Source of the DNA: Candidatus Odyssella sp.
GTDB lineage: Bacteria > Pseudomonadota > Alphaproteobacteria > Paracaedibacterales > Paracaedibacteraceae
Assembly: GCA_020718185.1 (NCBI GenBank)
Contig: DYSP01000002.1
Coordinates: 1-64,000 of the forward strand
Direction of reading: 5' to 3'
DNA length: 64,000 nt
Below the pieces are notes generated by a model. That model was given only the letters and a program-made list of their open reading frames with translations. It ran no database searches and was not told where the DNA came from. Positions 7,786-17,283 of the stretch are shown here, one piece after another (the first letter of the stretch is position 1; each line of letters opens with the position of its first letter). The translations under genes were made by a program, and so were the position numbers.

Positions 7786-9963
7786 ATGAATACTTTCACG
7801 ACATTCTTGCGAAATATTTTCATCAAAATGCTAAGAAATCGCAATCTAAGATTTGATATTTTATCTAGCTTTTTCATTCTTCAGGTATTAACAGCAACAT
7901 CAATCATTTATTATACGTATAGTCATAATGCTGAAACCATGGTTGATTTCTCATTTAAAATGATTGAGGATACAAGCCAGGCAAAGGTTTACCGTATTAC
8001 ATCTCGATTTCAATCTGTTCAATCAGACATCCAAATGGGTGCTTATATTATTCGTGACATTACCGACATCAACATAAACAATAAAATTTTATTAGATTAC
8101 TGTGTTGCTGTTGTCAAAAATAATCCCTTTTTAGAAAGTGTCTTTATTGCAACACAAACCGGTATTTTCTTCCAAGTTAAAAAGTTATCTCCTGGATCTA
8201 CCTATCGATCCTCTCCTAATAAGCTATTACCAAAACGCGCTGCTTATGCCGTTCGTGTTGTGGAACGTAATGCTGCGTCTGGCACAGAAGTATGGAATTA
8301 TCTTGATCAAGATTCTAATATTTTGGAAAGAGAACAACTCCCACAATTTCAAGTTACCTATGACCCTCGCGTTCGTGATTGGTATCAACGTGCTATGCAA
8401 ACTCGCAGCAATTCATGGTCAGACATTTATATATTTAGCACGACCAAAGAACCAGGTATCGCCAATTCATATCCGTTACAATCTAATCAGGGCAAAGAAT
8501 TTGGTGTGATTGGTGCCGATATTCCATTAAATGGTTTAAAAGAAATTTTAAAAGATATTCAATTTAAAGGAATTTGCCTGATTCTTACATCAAAAGGTGA
8601 ATTGGTCGCTACACCTTTTAATGATGAAACAGCCAAAGTTTTAGGAAATGAAGCTCAACTTGTGAGTATTAATGACCTCAAAGATAAGCTACCTGCTGCT
8701 GCCTTCAAACACTATCTTCAAGAAAACCAACCAAAAGCATTGTTTAACTTTGAAGAAAAAAGATATGTTTCTGTCGTTACACCTTTTGAAGAAGCTCTCT
8801 TCAAAAACTGGTTATTTATGACCATCATGCCCGAAGAAGAATTAGTAGGAGCCATTAAAAGAACGCATGAGCAAACAATGATGATGAGTCTTGGTATTCT
8901 TATTATCTCTGTACTGTTAATTTCTTATATGGCTCATCGAATTGCAAAACCAATTATTCAATTGGCTAAACAAGCAAATAGCATCACACAGTTTGATTTA
9001 AGTGAACCAACAAAAGTGCGTTCTGGAATTATCGAAATTCAATTATTGCAGTCATCTATTACCGCCATGCGGCGAAGCCTTGTTTCTTTTGGTAAATTTG
9101 TGCCACGCAGTCTTGTTCGCAAATTAATCGACAAGGGAATCGAAGTAAAAATTGGTGGAAAAACAAAAAAAGTAACGATTTTCTTTAGCGACATTGCTGG
9201 ATTTACCACTGTTAGCGAAACCTATTCGCCAGACAAACTAATGATCCACCTATCTGAATATTTAGAAGAGCTTACAAATATTATCATTCAAGAACAAGGA
9301 ACAATTGATAAATATATCGGGGATGCAATCATGGCTTTTTGGGGTGCACCACAAACTGACCGTGATCACGCGCTTCATGCTTGCAAAGCGGCACTTAGAT
9401 GTCAAAAGCGCTTAGAGGATCTCAATCGCAAATGGAATTTTGAAAAAAAACCCATCCTCGAAACACGAATTGGCATTCACACCGGTGATGTAATCGTTGG
9501 CAACATGGGCTCTACAGAACGGCTTAACTATACGATTCTTGGCGACAATGTGAATTTGGCTGCTCGTTTAGAAGGGGTAAATAAAGTTTTTCATACACAT
9601 ATCATTTTGAGCGAAGAAACATATCAATTAATTCGAGATCAAGTTATTGCACGCCCTTTAGACATGGTCGCAGTAAAGGGTAAGAGTATTGGCATTAAAA
9701 TTTACGAACTTATTGCCTTGAGTGGTACTGATCCTATTCTTATACCAACGGATCAACAAATTGATTTTGCTCACCAATTTGACAAAGCATTCACTCTTTA
9801 TCACGAACAAAGGTGGCATGAAGCCATTGCCGCCTTTGAATATATTATACAAAGTTTTGGTAAGGATGTAACAGCCGAAATATATATTAAACGATGTAAA
9901 GTATTCCAAGAAACGCCTCCCGGACCAGATTGGGACGGCGTCTTTCATCTAGAGACAAAATAA
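7786..9963 (+). CDS. Membrane sensor adenylate cyclase (class III), Cache-HAMP-cyclase
   Basis: 725 residues. A membrane segment near 25-45 and another near 370-390 flank a periplasmic sensor of about 320 residues of double-Cache type (YDPRVRDWYQRA is typical). A HAMP linker (about 390-445) and a class III cyclase domain (about 460-640) follow. Catalytic features are present: metal aspartates D469 (FSDIAGF) and D513 (YIGDAIMAF), K509 and D587 as the adenine-type pair, and N590/R594 in NLAAR. It should therefore make cAMP from ATP in response to an extracellular small molecule. A helical tail of about 80 residues (FDKAFTLYHEQRWHEA) looks TPR-like. No CRP-type receiver lies in the window. Confidence 0.92.
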   Translation: MNTFTTFLRNIFIKMLRNRNLRFDILSSFFILQVLTATSIIYYTYSHNAETMVDFSFKMIEDTSQAKVYRITSRFQSVQSDIQMGAYIIRDITDININNKILLDYCVAVVKNNPFLESVFIATQTGIFFQVKKLSPGSTYRSSPNKLLPKRAAYAVRVVERNAASGTEVWNYLDQDSNILEREQLPQFQVTYDPRVRDWYQRAMQTRSNSWSDIYIFSTTKEPGIANSYPLQSNQGKEFGVIGADIPLNGLKEILKDIQFKGICLILTSKGELVATPFNDETAKVLGNEAQLVSINDLKDKLPAAAFKHYLQENQPKALFNFEEKRYVSVVTPFEEALFKNWLFMTIMPEEELVGAIKRTHEQTMMMSLGILIISVLLISYMAHRIAKPIIQLAKQANSITQFDLSEPTKVRSGIIEIQLLQSSITAMRRSLVSFGKFVPRSLVRKLIDKGIEVKIGGKTKKVTIFFSDIAGFTTVSETYSPDKLMIHLSEYLEELTNIIIQEQGTIDKYIGDAIMAFWGAPQTDRDHALHACKAALRCQKRLEDLNRKWNFEKKPILETRIGIHTGDVIVGNMGSTERLNYTILGDNVNLAARLEGVNKVFHTHIILSEETYQLIRDQVIARPLDMVAVKGKSIGIKIYELIALSGTDPILIPTDQQIDFAHQFDKAFTLYHEQRWHEAIAAFEYIIQSFGKDVTAEIYIKRCKVFQETPPGPDWDGVFHLETK

Positions 9964-9979
9964 AGTGACTGTATTTTTT

Positions 9980-10142
9980 GATATATTCTTCGTGATTAGA
10001 AATGTGGATTTATAGCATCGAGATTTGAGGCGATTTTTTCGGTTGACCGACAATGCGAGTATGCTCTCCCTGCGGAGGTCAATCGAAAAAAAGGGCCCAA
10101 AGGTCGATTGATAGAAATTCGCTTTTTCATTCATGATGAGTA
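9980..10142. repeat. Dispersed ~160-bp repeat, copy A
   Basis: Matches 46443-46606 in inverted orientation, about 85% identical by eye over the aligned core. The longest identical block reads GACCTCCGCAGGGAGAGC on the minus strand. An open frame on the minus strand crosses it, but the 23 differences between the copies fall 7:10:6 on codon positions 1:2:3, which argues against protein coding. It lies directly downstream of the cyclase gene. Confidence 0.8.
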
Positions 10143-10205
10143 ATTATATAACTAAGAAAAAATAATAAAACATACAAAGAATAGTTCGTAATTTTAAAAA
10201 ATGAC

Positions 10206-10234
10206 TTGACGTTTTATTGATAAATAGTTACAAA
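10206..10234 (+). promoter_or_regulatory. Promoter of tRNA-His
   Basis: TTGACG (10206-10211), a 17-base spacer and TACAAA (10229-10234) place transcription start a few bases before the tRNA. Confidence 0.5.
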
Positions 10235-10246
10235 CTGTAATTAGGT

Positions 10247-10324
10247 GGCGGGAATAGCTCAGTTGGTTAGAGCGCGAGTTTGTGGTACTTGAGGCCGCCG
10301 GTTCGATCCCGGTTTCTCGCCCCA
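10247..10324 (+). tRNA. tRNA-His (GTG)
   Basis: Cloverleaf with anticodon GTG at 10282-10284, 7-base anticodon loop TTGTGGT and an encoded CCA (10322-10324). The extra 5' base G-1 (10247) is encoded and faces C73 (10321), the classical bacterial identity pair for HisRS. Confidence 0.95.
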
Positions 10325-10330
10325 CCTCTT

Positions 10331-10909
10331 TTAAAACTTAGATTCTTTCCCAGATAAAAGTCGTTTTATATTTTCTCTATGTGTCCACGCAATTAAGAAA
10401 TAAACCAGCATTGTAAAAATTACAATATCCGTTTTTCCTACAAGAAAAATTGAATATATGGGCGCCATAAACAAAGCAATAAGAGCTGATAGTGAAGAAA
10501 CACGACCTATTTTTGCCACAACAACCCATGTTAATAATGTAAGAATCCCTATAATAGGACAGAGAGCTAAATAAACACCAAATGCCGTTGCAACTCCCTT
10601 GCCACCTTTAAACTTTAGCCATATAGGAAATATGTGAGCAAGAATGGCAACACCACCTGCAACACACTGAATAATACTGTCGCATGCAAAATACTTTGCA
10701 ATACCAACAACTAAAGCACCTTTTGTTATATCTGCTAACAGGGTAAGCAAAGCCAAAATTTTAGAGCCTGCCCTTAAAACATTGGTTGTCCCTATATTTC
10801 CTGATCCTATATGCCGAATATCTCCTTTTCCTGCCAATTTTGTAAAAACTAACCCAAAAGGAATTGATCCTAAAAAATAAGAAAACACATATAAGAAAAT
10901 TTCATTCAC
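10331..10909 (-). CDS. plsY: Acyl-phosphate:glycerol-3-phosphate acyltransferase
   Basis: 192 residues with about five membrane segments. PlsY moves an acyl chain from acyl-phosphate to glycerol-3-phosphate, the first step of phospholipid synthesis in most bacteria, at the inner membrane. Family blocks are clear: YFLGSIPFG at the N-terminus, GSGNIGTTNVLRAG (about 37-50) and KFKGGKGVATAFGV (about 100-115). The N-terminus MNEIFLYVFSYFLG needs no trimming. It is convergent with tRNA-His, only six bases from the tRNA end. PlsX, its usual supplier, is not in the window; plsC, the next enzyme of the pathway, is at 50618. Confidence 0.96.
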   Translation of the reverse strand: MNEIFLYVFSYFLGSIPFGLVFTKLAGKGDIRHIGSGNIGTTNVLRAGSKILALLTLLADITKGALVVGIAKYFACDSIIQCVAGGVAILAHIFPIWLKFKGGKGVATAFGVYLALCPIIGILTLLTWVVVAKIGRVSSLSALIALFMAPIYSIFLVGKTDIVIFTMLVYFLIAWTHRENIKRLLSGKESKF

Positions 10910-11295
10910 GTTTTATTTTCCTTAATTTTTATTATCTTCAATTTAACTGTTTGCCTGTAGTAAATTGAAATGACATTTCAATAATCTAAAGATTGACGTC
11001 TAAAATAATTCTAGACTATACAATCCCAAAAATGTATAAACAAATTAAATTTTTTATGTGTATGCAATAATAAGTTTTATGATCATTAATCAGTAAAAAG
11101 AATCCAATATTGCGCAATATCTAGTGTCATTGAGAGATTAAGAACCTCAATGATAGAGCTAGAGAAAAAGAAACAGTACATAATAAACTAGTATATGTAC
11201 TTTTATTACTACTTTATAGACTTTAGTCCATTTTTTATAGTTTTTAGCTAAAACAATCTCTCTTTCACATAATTTAAAATTTTTTAATTTCTATT
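10910..11295. other. Gene-free AT-rich stretch upstream of plsY
   Basis: No supportable gene. It contains the plsY 5' region and an isolated hairpin, TCATTGAG (11127-11134) with CTCAATGA (11146-11153), that has no T-run on either strand. Stops are dense in all frames. Confidence 0.5.
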
Positions 11296-11460
11296 TATAG
11301 CTAAAGCAACATAATTATGTCACATTTTATGATGCAGTTTTGATCGAAATTTCAAGCCTCAAAATCCGCGAATAGTTAGTCTCTTTAAGGATTTTGAGGT
11401 GCCGAAAGTTCGACAAAAATCAATCTAGAAAATTGATGAAATTATGTTGCTTTAGCTATA
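11296..11460. mobile_element. 165-bp foldback/MITE-like element with 21-bp perfect TIRs
   Basis: The ends TATAGCTAAAGCAACATAATT (11296-11316, 21 bases; key core AGCTAAAGCAACATAATT) and 11440-11460 are perfect inverted repeats. Both begin with TA, as expected for TA-targeting IS630/Tc1-mariner relatives. Inside, CCTCAAAATCC and GGATTTTGAGG form a second inverted repeat, with further imperfect pairing beside it, so the whole element can fold into one hairpin. It encodes no transposase and would be mobilised in trans. Confidence 0.75.
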
Positions 11461-11664
11461 TTATCTTTCAAATGATTATTGCCTACTTACGGTTTTAATA
11501 AAAAAAATTTAAGATTTAATCTGATGTACATAAAATCCTACTTATGAAGAATTTATAAAGACATAAAAAACATTATTCAAGATATCTTTGAATGCATATT
11601 TTAAGATTAATCTATGAAATCTATCTTGTGTAAATGTTAACTATCTCATTATTTAAAAGCGTAG

Positions 11665-11699
11665 AAAAACAAAAAGAGGCAGTATTTAAGCTGCCTCTT
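11665..11699 (-). terminator. Terminator of the ribosomal protein block
   Basis: A 9-bp perfect stem AAGAGGCAG / CTGCCTCTT (11674-11682 with 11691-11699). On the minus strand it is followed by TTTGTTTTT, just after rplQ. Confidence 0.85.
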
Positions 11700-11723
11700 A
11701 ATAGTTCATAGATTAAAAATGAT

Positions 11724-12125
11724 TTACTCAGCAGTTACTTCAACCACAGCGGAAGATTTTGCTGACTCATCACGATCCACCAGCTCAATAATCGCTAGTG
11801 GAGCATTATCACCATAACGGAAACCAGCTTTAATAATACGTACATACCCACCACTACGGTTTGCATAACGACTAGCTAAAGTAGTTACCAATTTTTGAGC
11901 AGAAGTTTCATCACGCAAACGTGAAGCAGCTAATCTGCGTGAATGCAAAGTACCTTGCTTACCTAGTGTAATTAATTTCTCTACGATAGGACGCAAATCT
12001 TTTGCTTTTGGCAATGTTGTTGTGATTTGTTCGCGCGTTATTAATGCTTGAGCCAAATTCGAGAACAATGCTTTCCTATGAGAGCTTGTTCTATTTAATT
12101 TGCGCCCTTTAAGGCCATGTCTCAT
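11724..12125 (-). CDS. rplQ: Ribosomal protein L17
   Basis: 133 residues. L17 sits on the 50S surface near the exit tunnel. The start [17 protein letters not shown] is the family signature, and the conserved domain ends near residue 118, after which a short acidic tail (VVEVTAE) is extra. It is the last gene of the alpha operon, 23 bases after rpoA and directly before the terminator at 11665-11699. No second start competes. Confidence 0.97.
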   Translation of the reverse strand: MRHGLKGRKLNRTSSHRKALFSNLAQALITREQITTTLPKAKDLRPIVEKLITLGKQGTLHSRRLAASRLRDETSAQKLVTTLASRYANRSGGYVRIIKAGFRYGDNAPLAIIELVDRDESAKSSAVVEVTAE

Positions 12126-12148
12126 TTTTTATACTCCAACCAAAAATA

Positions 12149-13168
12149 TCAATTAAAAGGGTCTTCAAGTTTCTTTGTAAGTTCCTCGATATTTTCCGGT
12201 GGCCAAGATGGAATCATCATTCCCAATCCTAAGCCCATATTTTCGAGGACTTCTTTTATTTCATTAAGCGACTTGCGTCCAAAGTTAGGAGTCTTTAACA
12301 TTTCAGGTTCAGTTTTTTGAACTAAGTCACCAATATAAATAATATTTTCATTTTTCAAACAATTAGCAGAGCGAACCGACAACTCAAGCTCATCAACTTT
12401 TTTCAGCAAATTAGGGTTAAAAGGAAGCTCAACTGCTTCTTTTTTCTTTTCTGCATATTTAGGTTCTTCAAAATTAACAAACTGCTGCAATTGATCCTGC
12501 ATAATGCGAGCAGCTAAAGCTACAGCATCATCAGGTTTCATTGAACCATCTGTTAAAATATGCAACGTCAATTTATCATAATCAGTACGTTGGCCTACTC
12601 GAGTTTGATCAATCTTATAGCTAACTCTTTTAACGGGGCTAAAAATTGCATCTATCGGCATAACTCCAATTGGCTTTTCATCTGTCAGCATATTTACTGC
12701 AGGCACATAACCTTTACCAACCTCTACCGTAAGCTCCATATTTAACTTGCCACCTTCATCTATTGTACAGATAAGTGTGTCAGGGTCTAAAATCTCAATA
12801 TCAGCTGGACATTCAATCTGTCTTGCATAGACAGGCCCTTTTTCTGTCACGTTCAACCTAAGCCTTTTAGGCGTGTCAGCAGCTGATCGAATACCAACTG
12901 TTTTAAGATTTAAGATAATATCTGCAACATCTTCCATAACTCCAGGAATCGTGGAAAATTCATGCAATACGCCATCCACTTTAATGGATGTAATTGCAGC
13001 ACCTTGTAATGATGACAAAAGTATTCTTCTTAAGGTATTCCCTAACGTCATACCATAACCACGTTCCAAAGGCTCAGCTACAATTTCTGCTTCGCGCAAG
13101 TTTGGATCAAGAAATCTGACATCTAATTTATGCGGCTTTATAAGCGCTTGCCAATTGTTTTGTAACAC
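12149..13168 (-). CDS. rpoA: RNA polymerase alpha subunit
   Basis: Alpha dimerises to nucleate the polymerase, and its C-terminal domain touches UP elements and activators. The frame is open to 13327, but the extra 53 residues ([10 protein letters not shown]...) are the shadow of rpsK. Family alignment starts at [15 protein letters not shown], so a GTG start at 13168 is chosen; it has GGGGA five bases upstream and gives 339 residues, the usual length. The NTD signature [17 protein letters not shown] and the CTD ([15 protein letters not shown], then [14 protein letters not shown]) are intact. It lies 46 bases after rpsK and 23 before rplQ. Confidence 0.95.
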   Translation of the reverse strand: MLQNNWQALIKPHKLDVRFLDPNLREAEIVAEPLERGYGMTLGNTLRRILLSSLQGAAITSIKVDGVLHEFSTIPGVMEDVADIILNLKTVGIRSAADTPKRLRLNVTEKGPVYARQIECPADIEILDPDTLICTIDEGGKLNMELTVEVGKGYVPAVNMLTDEKPIGVMPIDAIFSPVKRVSYKIDQTRVGQRTDYDKLTLHILTDGSMKPDDAVALAARIMQDQLQQFVNFEEPKYAEKKKEAVELPFNPNLLKKVDELELSVRSANCLKNENIIYIGDLVQKTEPEMLKTPNFGRKSLNEIKEVLENMGLGLGMMIPSWPPENIEELTKKLEDPFN

Positions 13169-13214
13169 TGTGTTCCCCACTATCTTAACTAAAGGTTGTT
13201 TCGACCAAATGTAA

Positions 13215-13607
13215 TTAAACGCGACGACGTTTAGGTGGTCTGCACCCGTTATGTGGAATTGGTGTAACATCTTTAATGGATGTAACTGTAAAACCAACTG
13301 ATTGCAATGCACGAAGTGCAGTCTCACGACCTGACCCAGGCCCTTTTACAAACACAACCACATTTTTTAGCCCATGCTCAGCAGCTTTTCTACCTGCATC
13401 TTCAGATGCAATTTGAGCAGCATACGGAGTTGATTTTCTAGAGTTTTTAAACCCTACTGACCCTGCTGATGACCAGGAAATAACATTCCCCATTTCATCA
13501 GTAAAAGTGATCAATGTATTATTAAATGTCGCATTAATGTGAACTTGCCCGTTTACAATATTTTTACGTTCGCGGCGCTTTACACGTGTAACTGATTTCT
13601 GTGCCAT
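13215..13607 (-). CDS. rpsK: Ribosomal protein S11
   Basis: 130 residues. S11 lines the 30S platform and contacts the E-site mRNA. Conserved blocks are visible: [34 protein letters not shown] and the basic C-terminus [14 protein letters not shown]. The Asn-Gly near the tail (HNG) is the site where some bacteria form isoaspartate. Lies 19 bases after rpsM in the alpha operon. Confidence 0.97.
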   Translation of the reverse strand: MAQKSVTRVKRRERKNIVNGQVHINATFNNTLITFTDEMGNVISWSSAGSVGFKNSRKSTPYAAQIASEDAGRKAAEHGLKNVVVFVKGPGSGRETALRALQSVGFTVTSIKDVTPIPHNGCRPPKRRRV

Positions 13608-13626
13608 ATTTACTACCGTTTAATTC

Positions 13627-14007
13627 TTATTTCTTACCAGCTATTTTCTTACCAGCTATAGGTACAGCTTTACCTTTTCTGGTTCGAGCATTCGTATGTG
13701 TGCGTTGACCACGAACAGGCAAACCCCTGCGATGACGCAAACCACGATAGCAACCTAAATCCGTAAGACGCTTAATATTCATAGAAATTTCACGTCGACG
13801 ATCACCTTCTACTTTATAATCACGATCTATAATTTCACGAATTCTTAAAATTTCTTGATCGGATAAATCATTTACACGACGAGATTCGTCGATTCCTGCT
13901 TTTTTCACAATCTCTTTAGACATCACTCGACCGATACCAAATATATATGTTAATGCTATTAACACTCTTTTTTGGGTCGGTATGTTAACACCAGCAATAC
14001 GAGCCAC
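13627..14007 (-). CDS. rpsM: Ribosomal protein S13
   Basis: 126 residues. S13 sits on the 30S head and bridges to the 50S and the P-site t[18 protein letters not shown] at the start, the helix-two-turn-helix region and [19 protein letters not shown] near residue 90-108 are diagnostic. The tail ends in a small imperfect duplication ([11 protein letters not shown]). First ribosomal gene after adk, 14 bases downstream. Confidence 0.97.
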   Translation of the reverse strand: MARIAGVNIPTQKRVLIALTYIFGIGRVMSKEIVKKAGIDESRRVNDLSDQEILRIREIIDRDYKVEGDRRREISMNIKRLTDLGCYRGLRHRRGLPVRGQRTHTNARTRKGKAVPIAGKKIAGKK

Positions 14008-14021
14008 TGCAATTATCTCCC

Positions 14022-14681
14022 TTAAATTATAAAACCTGACTGAATCAAACTATTTTTAACTTCAATTTGAATTAATTCAGCAGCCTGAGATGCATCAATA
14101 TCTTTTACCAAATTTTTATTACGATAAAAATCACGAACCATCTTTATTTCTTTTAAATAAACTTCAACGCGTTTTTTAAACACTTCAAGGTTATCATCTT
14201 TGCGTCGAAAAAACTCATAAGAGCCACATTTATCACAAATGCCTTCGACAACAGTCTTCATAAACGTATCATTATAAACAGCACCACAAGAAGCACATGA
14301 AAATCGACCCGAAATTCTTTTTATCAAAAGATCTTTATCTACATCGAAATTAAACACTAAGTCAACTTTTAACTTTTTTACACTAAGTAATGCATCAAAA
14401 GCAAGTGCTTGATTTAAAGTTCGAGGATACCCATCAAAAATGAAGTTACTATTTTCTGAAGTAGATAATACATTTTCGATAAGATCTATGACAATTTTAT
14501 CAGGAACATAAGCTCCAGATTCCATAATAGTATTAACTTCATTCCCTAAAACCGTTTGCTTTTCAATTTCATGTCGAAGCAAATCACCAGTTGATATATG
14601 CGCAAAATCATAATTATCAACTAAATATTTTGCTTGTGTACCTTTACCAGAGCCTGGAGGGCCAAAAAAAATGAAAATCAT
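14022..14681 (-). CDS. adk: Adenylate kinase
   Basis: 219 residues, the long-lid form. Adk interconverts ATP+AMP and 2 ADP in the cytoplasm. The P-loop [12 protein letters not shown] (residues 7-18), the AMP-site STGDLLR and [10 protein letters not shown] are present. The LID carries CASCG and CDKCG, a four-cysteine zinc site usual in Gram-positive and some alphaproteobacterial enzymes but absent from E. coli Adk. The ATG follows the secY stop with no intervening base, which suggests translational coupling. Its place between secY and rpsM is typical of alphaproteobacteria. Confidence 0.97.
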   Translation of the reverse strand: MIFIFFGPPGSGKGTQAKYLVDNYDFAHISTGDLLRHEIEKQTVLGNEVNTIMESGAYVPDKIVIDLIENVLSTSENSNFIFDGYPRTLNQALAFDALLSVKKLKVDLVFNFDVDKDLLIKRISGRFSCASCGAVYNDTFMKTVVEGICDKCGSYEFFRRKDDNLEVFKKRVEVYLKEIKMVRDFYRNKNLVKDIDASQAAELIQIEVKNSLIQSGFII

Positions 14682-16028
14682 TTATTTCATCTTTCCTTTT
14701 AGTTTTGCCTTTTTAATTAGCCCCTCATATTGATGTGCCACTAAATGAGATTGCAACTGACTTATAGTGTCTATAGTAACACTTACCACAATTAACAAGC
14801 TTGTACCCCCAAAATAAAATGGCAAGGATACTTTGGAGAGAATTAACTCTGGTATTACACATATTGAAGCCAAATATAAAGCACCAACAGCAGTTAAACG
14901 AGTCAAGACATAATCCAAAAATTCCGCCGTCATATTCCCTGGGCGAATACCAGGTATGAATGATCCCATTTTACGAAGGTTTTCCGAAGTTTCAGTAGGA
15001 TTAAATACAATTGCTGTGTAGAAAAATGCAAAAAATACAATTAAAGACACGTACAACAATATATACAGCGGTTTACCGTGAGATAAATATAAAGAAATCA
15101 TACCTAACCACGAATCTGGATCTGCTCCAGAAAAACTTCCTATAGTTGCTGGAAATAGTAATAGTGAAGAGGCAAATATAGGTGGAATAACACCAGAACT
15201 ATTTAATTTTAACGGCAAATGAGAAGACTGTGCACTTGCAGGACGGTCAGCAGCAACTTGACGTTTTGGATATTGGATATGAATTCGGCGTTGAGCTTTT
15301 TCCATAAAAACTATATAGGCAATGACCCCAGCAATCATTATTAAGACAGCAAGGATGAGTAAAGTTGAAATATCTCCTTCACGCCCCAAAATAAATGTCC
15401 TAACTACTGATTGAGGTAAGTTTGCTACAATTCCTGAATATATAATTAATGAAATTCCATTTCCAATACCGCGCGACGTAATTTGCTCTCCTAGCCACAT
15501 AATAAACAGCGTACCACCTGTCAATGTTACAACAGCTGATAATTTAAAAATAACTCCCGGATTTAAAACAGCAGTTCCTGACGCGACCGCAATTTTTTCT
15601 AGACCTACCGCTATACCAAAAGCTTGGATTGACGCAAGTAAAACAGTACCATATCTTGTATATTGGTTTAATTTACGTTTACCCGATTCCCCCTCTTTTT
15701 TAAGAGCCTCTAAATGAGGTGAAACAGAAGTTAAAAGCTGTATTATAATACTTGCAGAAATGTATGGCATTATATTTAAAGCAAATATTGTCATACGGCC
15801 AATGGCTCCGCCAGAAAACATATCTAAAATACCCAAAATTCCACCGGAATGATCTTGGGTAAATTCGCGAATGACATCTGGATTTATACCTGGCAAGGGT
15901 ATATAGGTACCAAAGCGATAGACAACTAACGCAGCTAAGGTAAACCATATTCTTTTCTTTAAATCCTCTGCTTTCGCAAAAGTAGAAAAATTAAACCCTG
16001 AAGCAAGCTGCTCAACAGCTGAAGCCAT
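14682..16028 (-). CDS. secY: Preprotein translocase subunit SecY
   Basis: 448 residues with ten membrane segments. SecY is the protein-conducting channel of the inner membrane, working with SecE (at 41126 here), SecG and SecA. Motifs include YRFGTYIPLPGINP after TM1, the plug-region LDMFSGGA, SGNG-type GIGNGISLII, and FNPTETSENLRKMGSFIPGIRPG in the C5 loop that contacts SecA and the ribosome. Length and start MASAVEQLASGFNFS are normal for the group. It is 22 bases after rplO and abuts adk. The exported proteins of the window depend on it. Confidence 0.97.
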   Translation of the reverse strand: MASAVEQLASGFNFSTFAKAEDLKKRIWFTLAALVVYRFGTYIPLPGINPDVIREFTQDHSGGILGILDMFSGGAIGRMTIFALNIMPYISASIIIQLLTSVSPHLEALKKEGESGKRKLNQYTRYGTVLLASIQAFGIAVGLEKIAVASGTAVLNPGVIFKLSAVVTLTGGTLFIMWLGEQITSRGIGNGISLIIYSGIVANLPQSVVRTFILGREGDISTLLILAVLIMIAGVIAYIVFMEKAQRRIHIQYPKRQVAADRPASAQSSHLPLKLNSSGVIPPIFASSLLLFPATIGSFSGADPDSWLGMISLYLSHGKPLYILLYVSLIVFFAFFYTAIVFNPTETSENLRKMGSFIPGIRPGNMTAEFLDYVLTRLTAVGALYLASICVIPELILSKVSLPFYFGGTSLLIVVSVTIDTISQLQSHLVAHQYEGLIKKAKLKGKMK

Positions 16029-16050
16029 AACGACACCTACACTTTACTGA

Positions 16051-16512
16051 TTATGATAACTTTATACTTCCACCAAGCTTTTCAACTTGCTGAAGTGATG
16101 TTTTAGAAGCACGAGTGATTTCAAAAGCAAACTTATGCTTGAGTTCACCTGTTGAAATAAGGCTAATACCATCATACCATTTTTTCATAAAACCAATCTT
16201 AATCAAAACATCTCGATCAATTAGTTGCTCAGGTTTAATTAGCCCTGATTCAATCGCTACGTTTAATTTCGAAAAAGTTAATTCATACAATTTTTGAGCA
16301 TGAATATTTTTAAACCCACGCTTTGGAAGACGACGATAAATAGGTGTTTGACCGCCTTCAAAACCATTTATAGCAACACCTGAGCGCGCGGTTTGCCCTT
16401 TACCACCTCGCCCTGAGGTTTTACCAAGACCTGATCCAATTCCACGACCAAGTCTCTTTTTTTCACGGCGAGCACCTTGATTATCACGAATTTCATTTAA
16501 CTTAATTATCAT
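16051..16512 (-). CDS. rplO: Ribosomal protein L15
   Basis: The frame extends to 16536, but the ATG at 16512 (MIIKLNEIRDNQGARREKK) is taken because it has GGGGG upstream at proper spacing and avoids overlap with rpmD. That gives 153 residues. L15 is a late-assembly 50S protein with a long extended arm, seen here as GRGIGSGLGKTSGRGGKGQ and GGQTPIYRRLPKRGF. It lies 13 bases after rpmD and 22 before secY. Confidence 0.95.
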   Translation of the reverse strand: MIIKLNEIRDNQGARREKKRLGRGIGSGLGKTSGRGGKGQTARSGVAINGFEGGQTPIYRRLPKRGFKNIHAQKLYELTFSKLNVAIESGLIKPEQLIDRDVLIKIGFMKKWYDGISLISTGELKHKFAFEITRASKTSLQQVEKLGGSIKLS

Positions 16513-16525
16513 TTCATCCCCCACA

Positions 16526-16723
16526 CTATTCAACAACTAAAACCATGTGAGACACTTTGGTAATTAACCCGCGAACAGCCGGTGTATCCAATAATTCACG
16601 TGTTCTATTCATTTTACCAAGCCCAAGTGACTTTAAATAAAGACGCTGACGACCATCTCTGCGTAGTGGGCTACCGACTTGACGCACTGTTATAGTTTTT
16701 TTAGCCTTTTCTTTAGCCGGCAT
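16526..16723 (-). CDS. rpmD: Ribosomal protein L30
   Basis: 65 residues. A small 50S protein; the core VRQVGSPLRRDGRQRLYLKS and LGLGKMNRTRELLDTPAVRG match the bacterial family. A short basic leader (MPAKEKAKKT) is a few residues longer than the E. coli protein, as is common in alphaproteobacteria. Two bases after rpsE. Confidence 0.95.
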   Translation of the reverse strand: MPAKEKAKKTITVRQVGSPLRRDGRQRLYLKSLGLGKMNRTRELLDTPAVRGLITKVSHMVLVVE

Positions 16724-16725
16724 AA

Positions 16726-17274
16726 TTATCTCCTTGATTGGGAAGCATCGCGACGCGCGACGATCTCTGGCACTTTTCGTCCCAGTCTTTGAGCTATTTG
16801 CTTTGGCGATTGGACACTTGTTAATGCCACTACTGTTGCTCGAACCATATTATAATAGTTTGAGGTTCCAACAGACTTACTAACAACATCTTGAAGTCCC
16901 AGTGCTTCAAAAACAGCACGCATAGGTCCACCGGCAATAATACCAGTACCTGCAGGTGCAGTCCTTAAATATACTCGCCCAGCTCCAAAACGACCCATTA
17001 CATCATGATGTAATGTTCGCCCTTCTCGAAGAGGTATGCGCACCATAGAGCGTTTCGCTTGTTCTGTAGCCTTACGTACTGCATCAGGAACTTCTCGTGC
17101 CTTGCCAGAACCAAAGCCAACACGACCACGACCATCTCCAACAATAACAAGTGCTGAAAAGCGGAGGTTTTTACCACCTTTTACAACTTTTGTTACGCGA
17201 CGTACGCTTACAAGTTTTTCAACAAATTCTTGCTCTTCACGCACTATTTTATCATTATTTGCTACTTTAGCCAT
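16726..17274 (-). CDS. rpsE: Ribosomal protein S5
   Basis: 182 residues. S5 acts in decoding accuracy at the 30S neck/shoulder. The double-stranded RNA-binding half ([34 protein letters not shown]) and the C-terminal [18 protein letters not shown] / [10 protein letters not shown] blocks are intact. The loop [10 protein letters not shown], where spectinomycin resistance changes fall in E. coli, keeps the usual basic and glycine residues. Nine bases after rplR. Confidence 0.97.
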   Translation of the reverse strand: MAKVANNDKIVREEQEFVEKLVSVRRVTKVVKGGKNLRFSALVIVGDGRGRVGFGSGKAREVPDAVRKATEQAKRSMVRIPLREGRTLHHDVMGRFGAGRVYLRTAPAGTGIIAGGPMRAVFEALGLQDVVSKSVGTSNYYNMVRATVVALTSVQSPKQIAQRLGRKVPEIVARRDASQSRR

Positions 17275-17283
17275 TTTAAATCC

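Noticed and set aside
9949..10134. Minus-strand frame of 61 codons across repeat copy A, similar to a frame across copy B
   Set aside because: Differences between copies show no third-position excess and copy B stops ten codons earlier; it is treated as a DNA/RNA repeat, not a gene.
13169..13327. 53-codon extension of rpoA
   Set aside because: It overlaps rpsK and has no likeness to RpoA; the GTG at 13168 fits the family.
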